From: Lycorma delicatula
Lineage: Eukaryota; Arthropoda; Insecta; Hemiptera; Fulgoridae
Reading direction: 5' to 3'
Assembly (NCBI RefSeq): GCF_047948215.1
Contig: NC_134460.1
Location: 125,811,324 to 125,875,323 of the forward strand
Length of the DNA stretch: 64,000 nucleotides
Positions 1 through 11,700 of this stretch are shown here, piece by piece. The notes under the pieces are model-generated. The model was given only the letters and a program-made list of their open reading frames with translations, was not told the origin of the DNA and searched no databases. The translations under genes and the position numbers were made by a program. Numbering within the stretch: the first letter of the stretch is position 1; each line of letters opens with the position of its first letter.

Positions 1-22
1 TTTAAAAAAAACTTTGTCGTGA

Positions 23-1735
23 ATGAAAAAGCTTTACTTGCCTCTTACGAAGTTTCATATAAAACAATCAGATGTAAGAAAAAAGCCTCACACCATTGGT
101 GAAGAGCTTATTTTGCCAGCTGCAATTGAAATTGTAGAAACTATGTTTGGAGATAATTTTACCAAACAACTGCAGTCCATACCTCTATCAAATGATACTG
201 TTGCCCATTGAATTGGTGATATAGCTGAAGGTGAACATCATCAGCTTTGGGAACTTGCATGATAAATTGTTTTCAATTCAGCTAGATGGGGCAACATGTA
301 GCAATAAAGATGCTCATTTCATTGCCTATGTTCAATTTCGTGATGGTATGTCAGCAGTACAAGAATTACTTTTCTGCAAACCAATAAAACTAAAAGCAAT
401 AGCACTCAAATTATTTGCTAACTTAAATGAGTTTATAAATGAGGCAATAAAGTGGAAAAACTGCATCGGAATGTACACCAATGGTGCTTGTTCAATGTCT
501 GGAAGATTCCATAGTATACAATCACTTGTGAAACAAAAACTTTTAGAGTGTGTCTGGACACATTGCATGATCCACAGAGAAGCTCTGACTTCCAAAGAAA
601 TAAGTAGTGGTCTGAATATTGTGCTAACAACGGTTCCAACCGTCATCAGTACAAAATGAGACCCCTAAAATCAAGAAAACCAAAATGAGACTGTCGTAAT
701 AAATTATATAAAAATGAGACCCCTAAAAACAAGAATTTTTCCTGCACTTTGTAAAGAGATGGGTGCAGTACATTCAGCGTTACTATTTTATTGCAAGGCA
801 AGATGGTTATTATGTGAGAAATTTTTGCAACGTGTTTATGAATTAAGAGATGAAATCTCTATTTTTCTAGAAGAGGAAAGCCGACCGATATATTTGTGAT
901 GGAATTGAGCTGCTTGGTTGACATATTCAAAAAATTAAAACTTATTTAAAATTAAATAATTATTTAATAAGAATTCATTTAAAATAACATTTAATTTAAA
1001 TGAATCTTCAACTTTATTCAATTCAATCTTGAATCTTCAACTCCAAGGAGCAAAGCAAATACACATACGTTGGATACGAGTGATAAAGTTAATGCTTTTT
1101 GTAGAAAACTGAAATTATAGAGCAATAATTCAAGGCAAAAAACCTAGAAATGTTTGCAAATGCGGATGAATGTGTTAAAATTTCAAGGCTGAAGAGCAAC
1201 ATGTGAAAGTTGTTTTTGTAATCATTGAAAATCATTTAGCCATGTTGGCAAATAATTTTCAAAAGTATTTTCTTGCTTATGACAATTTTGTAGCAAGTTA
1301 CGAATGGGTTAGGGATCCATTTCAAAATACTCCCGAAGGGCTCTCAACTGCCAAAGAATAAATCTTCATAGACAACACAGCAAGTGGCAAAATCAAAAGA
1401 CAATTTAGTAATAAATCAACTGACTTTTGGGCAGGGGTGAGTGATGAGTTTTCTGTGCTGAAAACAATAGCATTTTGTATACTATTACCATTTTCAAGAC
1501 CTACCTTTGCAAAACCAGATTTTCTGTGCTGAAAACAATAGCATTTTGTATACTATTACCATTTTCAAGGACTTACCTTTGCGAAACCGGATTTTCTATG
1601 GTGGCTGCTTTGAAGATAAAATATAGATCTCAGCTAAATATAGAAAAAGAACTCAGTGTCTATTTGTAATATTAAACCTTCCTTCAAAAAACTTTGCTCT
1701 GCAAAACAGGTCCCCGAGGGAGTCACAGAATGAGA
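23..1735 (+). pseudogene. Decayed hAT-superfamily transposase (ZBED5/SCAND3-like)
   Basis: This is a broken domesticated-type hAT transposase gene. Pieces in order: an N-terminal part at 23-211 (motif KKPHTIGEELILPAA), a central part at 231-659 (motif WTHCMIHREAL near 571-600), a part at 714-899 (motif YELRDEISIFL) and a hAT C-terminal dimerisation part at 1570-1669 (motif TYLCETGFS). Between 900 and 1450 the same protein can be followed only through many frameshifts and stops. The order and wording of the motifs match the ZBED5/SCAND3/FAM200 lineage of hAT-derived proteins. The reading frame is broken by a stop near 209, by loss of sequence around 640-720, and by a tandem duplication at 1449-1590. 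It cannot make a full protein. I saw no terminal inverted repeats, and the left end may lie outside the window. Confidence 0.8.
1449..1590. repeat. Tandem 71-bp duplication inside the hAT relic
   Basis: The segment starting at 1449 repeats at 1520 with a 71-bp period. Both copies carry the block ttttctgtgctgaaaacaat, followed by the same 30 bases. Seventy-one is not a multiple of three, so the duplication shifts the transposase frame just before the dimerisation motif. Confidence 0.85.
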
Positions 1736-2445
1736 AACACTGGCTTAAGCCAAGTGTACAGAATATGGAGTAAAACATCTGCAGAACTAAACAAGAGTTT
1801 CAAGCATTGTCATACAACATACCATGAGTAAAAATGCCATATCTATTGGTCTTAATCATAAACAAAATTTTCATGGAGAAAAGTTATAATACTTCAGGAA
1901 AAAATGAAGGCAAGAAAATTGTGAACCATCTTCTCTTTTGACTCAAGTTTTAAATTAAATACGTGCACAAAATCAACACTGACCACCCAGGAGCCTACCT
2001 GTGGGCATAGAATGAATATTTTCATATCCTTAATTGAAGTGTGCAACTTATTTTCTTACTGTTACATCACTCAAGATGTTCTAAAATACTTCATATTTCT
2101 AGAAATAAATTTTCAACAGTTTCAGGTTCTGGTAATTAATAAGTGCATAATTAACCATGTTTCATAACTGCAAGGATTCTCTGAAGAATTTCAACATTTT
2201 ACATGAAAAGAATGAGAAATAAACAGAATTTGCTAGCCTTGTAATAATAGTAAAACCATTTTCCAAAAGCATTTAGAAAATCAAATTGCATGCAATTAAT
2301 GACTTGAAATATTCACAAACGGGACTTGATTTCAGAATGTAATTTGTATCTTTTGAAATTCCTTTGCTTTCACAGAGTTAAATATATAGTATGAGTAGAA
2401 GTTTTACTAGTGCTGTTAAACTAACATTGTTTTTTTTTTTTTAAG
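1736..2445. other. Non-coding AT-rich stretch
   Basis: I see no coding potential, palindrome or recognisable repeat between the hAT relic and the exon-like fragment at 2446. The stretch ends in a long pyrimidine tract (T14 near 2430). Confidence 0.5.
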
Positions 2446-2585
2446 GTGATGCCACACAAAATGGCCCGTTGGTTTTAACAGCTTTACAATTTGCACTTTG
2501 TATGAAGGGAATTCTAACTCCTGGTGGAGTATTCATAGAACTAATGGTTGTTCAGCTGAGGTACAAAGCTGATGTGTATTTATGA
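2446..2585 (+). pseudogene. Exon-like fragment, possibly saccharopine-dehydrogenase-like
   Basis: A T14 tract followed by AG ends at 2445. It is followed by 46 sense codons and a TGA at 2583-2585. The translation contains the block KGILTPGGVF preceded by a hydrophobic alanine-rich helix. This resembles, loosely, the C-terminal region of saccharopine-dehydrogenase-like oxidoreductases (SCCPDH), where a TPGAAF-type motif precedes a short terminal strand. Here the residues after GGVF do not follow that family, and no partner exons were found. It could be a single decayed or retroposed exon, or chance. Treat the family name as a guess. Confidence 0.25.
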
Positions 2586-4485
2586 GCAGAATGCAGAGGA
2601 CTTCTCGTGAAAGAAACCCGAACAGCTTTTCTGGGATTCGCTGAGTTCTTTGAACTCTAACAGTTTTTTTATTTTTAAAGCTGAACCAGTCTCATCAAGA
2701 TTTTCAAGCCATATTTTGACCACATGGCAAAATGTAATACATTCATGATGGCCTAAATTGTGGTGATCCTGAAATTTTCCCCAAGTATCTTCAAACTGTT
2801 ATCATTTTTGTAATTCACCTTCAAGGCAAACATGCATTATGAACCAGTCCACTGATCCACTGTTACTTAATGGCAAAGTTCTCCTGCCACAACAGCACAG
2901 TCATGAACTGTTGCCACTATGCATTTTAATAATTTCTTGTTTTCCTGGTCCACCTTGCATTTCACAGATTTATACTTCTTGTTTTTTTTTCATTTTAATG
3001 TATGTTTTAATCATTAAATTCTCTTATATGGACAGCAGACAATGTACTACTACTACTATGTCTACTACAAATATATCTCAATTTTATAATCTCCACTAGA
3101 TGGCATTAGTTGTCTAGTAACAAATCACAGTTTGTTAGTACACAGTATATCATTATCATGACATCCTATTACTGTAATTCAAGCTTAAGATAAGACTTTT
3201 GGTTTAGGTTATGGTTAGGTAATTAATGATGTCATGTACGACATTAATTTCATACAATATTAAGATAACCTAACCAAACATAATCTAATACTTGTTTTGT
3301 TCATCTAAATAATCTTAAATATTAAATTCCGGGAGTCTAACAAATGTTTTAATTGTATACATAAGATTAGGAAAATTAACTCCATTATATGCCCAGCAGA
3401 TAATGTCTATCAAGACTTTAGGAACTTGTACTTCATCAGAAATGCCTAGATGTAGTACAATTTCTACTAGGCATACAATGTAGTTTAACAGTTTTAATTA
3501 TTATTCTTTATAAAATTACACTTATATGGATTTTGCTAACTATAGTTTGATTTATTTTATTTTTTCCCCCAATTTGTTTGATTACTATTTGTATAATAAT
3601 GGAATAAATCATTATTTGAGTAGGAATCATACAATAACAATTTTAGGGTCTATACTAACACATATTGCTGAAAATAATAATCTCATGCCAGGCTAAAATG
3701 GCAAAGGGCATGATTTTATGGGTTCATTGCAAGAATATTAGCCAAGCATTTTTAAACATGAAATTGTATAATTTCAATGTTCACTTCATAAGGCTTATGG
3801 CTTCCATAATCACCATACTGAACAAAATATATATACAATGTTGGAATGGCAGTTAATAGCATATATTAACAGTTTCAGTTAGTATCAAAGAAACACAAGA
3901 CAAAATGGAAACTGCAACAATTAGAATATAAAAGACATGACGAAATTATAGTTTTACTATACAGCTCAAAAATGAATATTATAAATTGAATTAGCTAATA
4001 TAACTTAAAAACAAAAACAGGAACCATAATACGCGAGTCACTATATTCATTATCGGTCTATAAATTAATACTAATACACTTAAAAATCTTAGTATATATA
4101 TTTTTCAAAAATAGTTCAATAAAAATGAGTAGGTTATGTCATAAAAACAAATCTTCAGTTTGAAAAGCAGGATAACTTCAAATAAGTTTTAAATAAAATC
4201 TAGGATAAATATGCATTCCATAACTTACAACACGACATAACCGGTACTGTAATGCTGGTAAGTTCTTTTTCTAATGTACGAATTCAACCTCCTGCAACAT
4301 AAAGGCACAGCCATATTTGTACAACTGATCGAATCACCTAATCGATAAGAATGTTGTAATATTTCAAGTATCGATAATTATAAGTGAATCAATTACTTAG
4401 AATATTGAACTGAGATTTTTTTAGACAGGGAATATTTTTATGACGTTTCATCTATGATCTTATAATTCACTCAGTAGTAGATGAG
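2586..4485. other. AT-rich stretch, no gene seen
   Basis: There are short open frames only (for example 2839-3099 and 3665-3856), with low-complexity composition and no family signature. A 30-bp imperfect palindrome centred near 3233 (aattaatgatgtcatg and its mirror) lies between opposite-strand copies of a taacctaaccaaa-like word at about 3206-3220 and 3275-3290. Confidence 0.4.
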
Positions 4486-5050
4486 TAATTATTTCCCCTT
4501 CTCCAGGACCGTTGGCAATTTGAGTTTACGGTCTGTAAGTCACTTACAACCGGAAATACAGAAAGGCTGGCTAAAGAAGAAGTACCTACGACCAAGAATT
4601 TGAACCGCCCAACCACCCGAGGCAAATTAATGATTCAATAACCATCCTCCTTCCTGCAACTTACAATTTAGGCCTAAATCAGTACATGCGACTCACTCCG
4701 GTGAGAGGAGTGCATTGCATCCTCCAAAAACCAGGGCCACATCAAGCGACATCCTGTCAGGCTGAAAGGCACTACCACCGACAGGCTTTCAGCAGACGGA
4801 CTAAATCGTACCGCTAAAAAGAAGCACATATGTTGCTAGTCTCCCAAGGTCCATCCCAAGTAAAGTTTTTAATCTCGTCTTGAGGATCGAAACGCAATCT
4901 ATAATTCTGTCCAAAATTAAAACCAATATATAACCGACAAAAAATTAAACAAATACCACCCGCCTTATAATATGAAAGACCCAGCAGCAAGGGACTGTTA
5001 TCCGGGTCTCCAATTGGGGGATAAATAAATTTCCCGCTATCTGTGCGTTC
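4486..5050. repeat. GC-richer dispersed repeat, related to the 31.3-32.4 kb array
   Basis: This block stands out by its higher GC and CpG content. Three modules recur at 31.3-32.4 kb: module A (4512-4590, core tttacggtctgtaa then ggaaatacagaaagg), module B (4680-4726, cores catgcgactc and gtgcattgcatcctcc) and module D (4975-5030, core cagcagcaaggga). The A-to-B distance is about 160 bases here and about 200 bases at 32.1 kb. No convincing protein is encoded. I infer a copy of an unclassified interspersed or satellite-like family, or a long terminal repeat region. Confidence 0.65.
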
Positions 5051-5687
5051 CGTTCTATTCCATTCCGAGAATTATTAAAAGCTCAACATCTTGTCAAGTA
5101 GAGTAAAGCTTACCCAGACTGGACAACAATAGTGACTTAATACTAATTAACTGATGAATAACATTCATTTTTAGAACCGGCCCCTTAAGAAAGAAACTCA
5201 GGAAATTTGCATCACATATTTGACCTGTTTATATTTTTGTTCTCGCATATTTGATCTCTTACTATTTTTTTATTAAGTTTATTATTTTTAATACTACATA
5301 ATCAGTAAGGTAATTTACTGAAATCTTATTGTAAATACCCCTTCTTAAAACCTTTTCGCTTCTCGTAAAATCTTTTATGGACTAAGTGCCTCAAAAATTT
5401 TCACTTAAAATTGCGTGTAAATAAGTGAACATTATAGATAATAAAATTTACTGTATGTTTTTGCAGTAATTTACATGGTTTAGTTTATTACATTTAAAAG
5501 ATATTTAAAAATTTTAATGAAGAAAGATTTTTTATTGTAATACATGCTAACCTGTTTATCGTATGGCATGATTTATCTGAAATTGATGTTTACGTTACTA
5601 TCAATTTTTTAATTTTGTTTTCACATTTTTAAGTTTTTTACATTAGGTTGTGATTAATTGTGGTACATTTATATAATAAACGACTTA
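5051..5687. other. Upstream region of the TUG/ASPSCR1 gene
   Basis: This is the AT-rich stretch directly before the start codon at 5688. It should contain the promoter and 5' untranslated region. I could not identify a TATA box or initiator with any certainty because TATA-like words are everywhere in this composition. Confidence 0.4.
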
Positions 5688-5777
5688 ATGGGTAGCAAAG
5701 TAAATAATGTTGTTGTTTTGATGCCTAATGGACGTAGAGAATCTTTAAAAGTTAACCTAGATTCATCTGTGTTGCAG
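5688..5777 (+). CDS. ASPSCR1: TUG exon 1 (start codon, first ubiquitin-like strands)
   Basis: Starts ATGGGTAGCAAA and encodes 30 residues including MPNGRRESLKV. It ends CAG followed by the donor gtacaa, phase 0. The start is chosen because the family's N-terminal ubiquitin-like domain begins within a few residues of it. Confidence 0.9.
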
Positions 5778-8700
5778 GTACAATAATGTTGTGTTTAAAA
5801 AAAATTCTCGAGAAACTTTATCATATAGAGTATTATTAACTGTTAACACATACTTAATTTTCTAAAAGTAATTTAATAATATGGTAAAATAGAATTATGA
5901 TGCAAAGGTTTTGTTATTTAAGGTTATGTTGTTTTAATAAAATAATTACTGTTTTGCCCATTATTCCTGTATTATAAGGTTGTTTGTTTTAATAAAGGTC
6001 GCTGGTTCTGGATTTCTTAATTACTTTTATTGGTAATTATGAGCTAGAGTCAACTTTAATATACCATACTAGGTATGCTTAAGATCTGTTCTGTGAAGGG
6101 GTTATTAAGGTTACGATTAGAGTATGGGATATTTTAGGGTATGGAGAGGTTTAAATCATAAACTAACTTTGATAGTTGTCAGAGTCAGTCATTGAATATG
6201 TGGTTTAGTCTCTCTCGGTAGTGACTCTATTTCCGTTTAAACATAAGTTCAGCCAAATGTTCTATGAGATGATGTTTACTATTTTCATACCTTGGTAATT
6301 TATTCTAACTCTCCACAGAACATATTAGCATCTTAATTGCTAATTGATTAGAGTACAGATAACACAGGACTTTGACATTACACGGCCACCTGCTGTCCAA
6401 ACCTACAATTTAGACATTTAAATTTATTGTTTTCCTGATCCTTAGTGTATCTACTTTGGTATATTAAAGTATGAAGAAAATCTAAATTGATCAAGTAATT
6501 GCTCAGAATTACCTGTTTAGTTTGTTATATTTATTTGTTATATTTTAATGAATTATGATTTACAGATATTGGAAGATGTGTGTAAAAAGCATGGATTCAG
6601 TTCTAAGGATTTTGCCTTGAAGTAAGTTGTTACATTTTAATTTGTTTATTCATGTTAAGTTTTTATTTAGCCATGTTTGTTTTTCTCAGATTTGTTTGGT
6701 ATGATGAATTTCATGTTAAAGCATCAGATGCATTCAATTTATGAATTTTATTTACTCAGTACTTTGTTTATCACATTAACAACTCATTTGTCACATGTTC
6801 ATTGTATTGCAACATGTACATAATTTGTGTTATACTGTAAGATTGTTTTACAACATGTTATGCGTAAAATTGTTCTTCTTCACGTCATAAATTAGGTTCC
6901 TGGTGGAACCTTTTTCGACAACAAAATTAACTTCCATCTGGTATGGGAATTTCTGGATTATTTGTTTTTGTGGGTTGATACTTCTGAGTATTCACTGATT
7001 TCACTATGGATTCTCTGTAGTTCTTCTAAACAACTGTTGTGATGAGTTGAACCTTATATATGCTTGTAATTTGCACTTCATTCTGAATGTCCTCATTTCC
7101 AAGCCTGTCCATCCAGGAACATCCTTTAACTGCTCTCATGAACCTCATTTCTGCAGCTTTTATTCACTGATCTTGCTTTCTGTTTATAACCCTCATCTAA
7201 CTGCTTCATAGGAGTCTAGGTATCATCATTGTTTAAAATCTGCCTTGATGCTTCATCTTAGAGAGTCTTCTTAATTATTCTCTAGATAAATTGAACTTTC
7301 TTATCTTTTAATTAATTCCATAACCCTATGTAAGCTAATTTCTCAGCCAAAGTAGTTGAACTGTTTCACTTGCTCCAAATCTCTATATTAGCACTATAAT
7401 CTTGGATCAAACTAAATGTTTTTTGATAAAAGTCTTAACTTTTATCTTCCTGGCCATTATTTTTAAATTGTATTTATCACAAATATTCTAAAGTTAATAT
7501 AACAATCTCTGCAATTTATCTCCTGAATTTTGAATGGGACCAAGTCATTTATGTATGCGAGGTCATTTCCTACATCTACACCTTTAAAACTAAATTTTTC
7601 CTCTCATATAATGTTACCTAGGTACAAATTAAACAAAATTTGTAATTGTTTCTAGTGATAATACTTAGCTATTCAAAAAAATGTTATCTACATAAACATA
7701 AGCCAAAGTGGTCTTTTTTGTCAATAATGTAATCTAGTCCTACACATTACTAAATTCAAAAGCAATAAAAAATGTGTTATAATTAAAATATTAAAAACAT
7801 TCTCTTGTTTAATAATTACGAAATAGGAGGAAGGCAATCTTAACAGCCTATATACCAATAGAAGATTGTATACCAATATCAATTTTTAAAAGATTTTTTA
7901 ACATTCTCACACATAGTCAACGTTGTTTGTGCTTTTTGTTGAAAAATATTTTTAAAGTTTGAATTTACCTCCATTTCATGGTAATCTCTAATATCATCCA
8001 TAATTCACACAATCATAATTATTCATGGATGACGCCTTTACTTGATGAAAACCCATCATAACAAAAAGAAAATTAAAACTAAACATACTATTATTATTAA
8101 AACATATTTTGTTTTCATTTCTTTTTTGTTAATCATATTATTTGCGCAAATATTTTTTTGTTTATGGTAGGAAAAGAGAAATACTCTTAATTGTATACTA
8201 TCTCTTTTCCTTCATAGGAAGTTATTTTATTAAATTTAATTCAGAGTTTTTGTTCTCCTGTTTGCCTTAAATTGTTAAATTTTCTTCCAATGAAATTACA
8301 TTACAATAAAATGAAATAACCAAAATTTATCATTATTATTGTTATGTTTTGAAAAAGGTATTCTGTAGAATACTGTAAAAAAATTGATATTAGTATTAAA
8401 GATAAATAAATATAAAAATTAGAGAAATTTTTTAAAAAGATTATCTGTTGCTTCAAACCAAATTACAAATCTTAACCTCAATCATAATATTAGTGTTTAG
8501 TGTAAAACATCAGTTTTAATTAGAGTTACTTTATTTTGGTGTTAACTGTAGTCAAAATATCATTGATATATATTGACTTTAATTAATTTTTTATTGTGTC
8601 TTTTCTCATACTATTTTGATAACAATATTTAGTTCATTTTATTTCTAAAATAGATAGCAACACACTAATTAAACATATTACTGATTTCTTGTTTTAGGCA

Positions 8701-11700
8701 TCAGAGAAATGTTTTAGATCCAGCATCAGTTATAAGGTTTTGCTCATTACCCAATAATGCATTCCTTGAAGTGGTACCCTCTACTAGACAATCTCAGGAC
8801 TCTATAGTCATTCTTAGTCTGCAGGTTGATGGAGAAGATGAGCGCATTATGGGTGAATTTCTATCTGACTGTAAGTTGAATTTCGTTCCATTCATTGTTT
8901 AAGATAACTTATTTATTTTTTGAATAATGAAGACAAATTATTTGATACAAACTAAGCTGCAGAAGAAGGTGATCGAGTATTTTATCCCACATCTTTTGAA
9001 TCTTTCAAAAAATGGCTAGCACTGTGCTCAATTTCTGGAAATGTAACAGTGACAGCCATGAAAACTTGAGATATTCTCATAAGAAATAAAGTGCCTTTGA
9101 TCTTTATCACCTTTTTTGATTGCATTGCAAAGCTCAGTGTTCAAGTTGACTTTGTTTTGTCTAATCAAGATTTAAACGTTTTCTTAGATCTATCACATCC
9201 CAAAAACATAATAATAACATGAATATACCCAGAAAATTACAGCAATTTGAGCTGGTCATTGATTAAAGTCCACCCTGTCACAGTCATTGACATGTTTAGT
9301 TCAGTTCAGGTTTTTTACTGTTAGTTTTACTTTTTTAGGTATTTAAAATAATTCAATGGCTGTAAAATCTTTCTAGCTGTGTGAAGTGTTATCTTTTTAT
9401 ATTAAATTATTATACACTTGACTTGAAATATGAAAATATTTGTATGTTTGTATGTATGTTATTCAAATTAATGAATTTACCTCTAAATTAGAATACATTC
9501 ATACCTTATTGAAACATTCTTATTTTATGTTGAAGAACGTATCTCATCATCAGTTATTTCATAAAAAATAGTAAATTTTTGTATTTGTGAAGGAAATAAA
9601 GTTAAAAATTAAAAAAAAAGTTATGTTAGTCTTTCATTGTTTAATATCATTTTATTATTTAATTTAAATATAATATTAAAATCAGCATACCAATATATTA
9701 GTTAATTCCCTCAATTATTTTCGGCTATTCCGCCATCTTCAGGAGGTTTGATCTTATAATAATTTAGAATTAAACTAAAAAAATTTGTAAAATTCACAAG
9801 ATGAAATTGTTAGAATCATAACAGTTGATTGTCGTAAGTTAAAAATTGTATATTTTAAGTAAAAGTAAGTACATCCAGTTTGTAAAAATGTCACAATTGC
9901 TATCCTGAATTCATAACAATTTTGACATTCTTACAAATCAGACATACTTTTTCTTTAAATTTACAATTTTTAACTTATTATGGTCAACTGTTATGATTCT
10001 AACAAATTTATCTTGTGAATTTTAAATATTTTTATAGTTTTATTTAAAATTATTATAAGATCAATCCTCCTGAAGATGGTGCTGAAAACATTTGAGGGAA
10101 TTAACTAATCTATTGGTAAGCTGATTTTAATATTGTATTTAAATTAAATTATACTTTGCCAGCGATGTCATGTTTGCAAAACTCATTTTATTATTGTTGT
10201 TTATTATCACTTGTACAGTAAAGGCAGCTTATTAAATAAATTTATTTCCACCTTTATATATTTAAACAAACTAACTTTGTTTACTTATGTCTAAACGTTA
10301 TTTAAAATATATAAAGTAATAAAATAATGGAAACTTTACCAAGAAAACTGTACAATTAAAAAAATATGTAGTTTGGCATTTAAACTTAACAATCTTATTA
10401 AGTATATTGAGACCTATTAGTAGTATGAATGATAAATATAATAAATGTAGCATTTATAAATAAAGTATATTTTATAAATATATTTATAAACCAACATTAG
10501 TCATTTAAAAAAAGATTTTTATAAAATTATACACAAATAATATAAAAACTTATTAATGTAGTGATAAATAATAAACTAATACGCTATAAATTATATTTTT
10601 TTTTAAATCCATGGAAATTTTGGAAATAAATATAAAATTAATTTGTTAGAATAGTTACAAAAATATTTTATACAAAATTTAAAAATAATCATGAATTAGT
10701 GGCATATGATAATGGGAAGTTCATTTCTTTATCTTTAAATCAGTTTAGAAGATTAATGAATATTTTTGTGCTGAGTTCATTACTTGTAATTAATTATCAG
10801 ATCATTTTATTCAATACATGAAAACATTTGACAAAGTAAAAGAGCTTTTTTAAGTTTTTAACTTTTATTTCCTTAACTTGTAATTTTAAAAACTTAGCGT
10901 ATGATATTTATACCTCCAAAAATATGTTCAATGTAAAACCATATTGAATCAGTAAGATTTAAATAATTTCCTTAAATTTTTTTCTGGTTTGGTGAGATTT
11001 GAACAATATTATCAGATAAAAAGTAATGATATTCACAATATCCACCAATTTATGGTTTACACCAAAATCATATGTATAGTAAAGGTTACAGTAAAATTCT
11101 TGATACTGAAGTTTATTTAGATTTAACTGTATTTCTATTTAATTTACAGCAAGTTTGGAGGATGTCTTATTGCGTTTGGTTCCTAAGTTTGTTGAACATA
11201 GTGATAAAAGAGTACCAGTAGTTGTATATATGCGTAGAGAAATTGTTGGTTTAGATGCTTTAAAAATAACCACTCTTCGAACTCTTGGTCTGACAAGTGG
11301 TAGAGCTTTACTCAGGTAAGTTTTGTTACTATTGGTTAATGTATTAAGTCAGCATTTCTCAAACTGTATTCAAGTGGGACCACTTTTAATAGTTAAAAGA
11401 TTATATGAATCCTACTGTTATTCTCTTCAGAAGCAATTGTATCAATTTTTTTTTGTTTTCAGTTACATATTAAAACTGAAATACATATATTTTTAAAGCA
11501 ATATTAGTTTACAATTTTCTTAATCTTAGATTAGGATTAATAGTTGGAAGTTATTAGTTTTTATTAATAATTGTTACTTTATTAGTTTTATTTTATAGAA
11601 GGCAATCAAGAATATTTTATAACATAGGCTATGAGCAATTTATTTTACAGAATGGAATTCGTGTCACCTTTAACTTATTTACTAAAAAAATGAAATAAGT

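Noticed and set aside
2839..3099. 86-codon + frame
   Set aside because: Hydrophobic low-complexity translation, no splice or promoter context, no family.
3190..3300. Telomere-like TTAGG words
   Set aside because: Only scattered ggttagg/aacctaacc words, no array.
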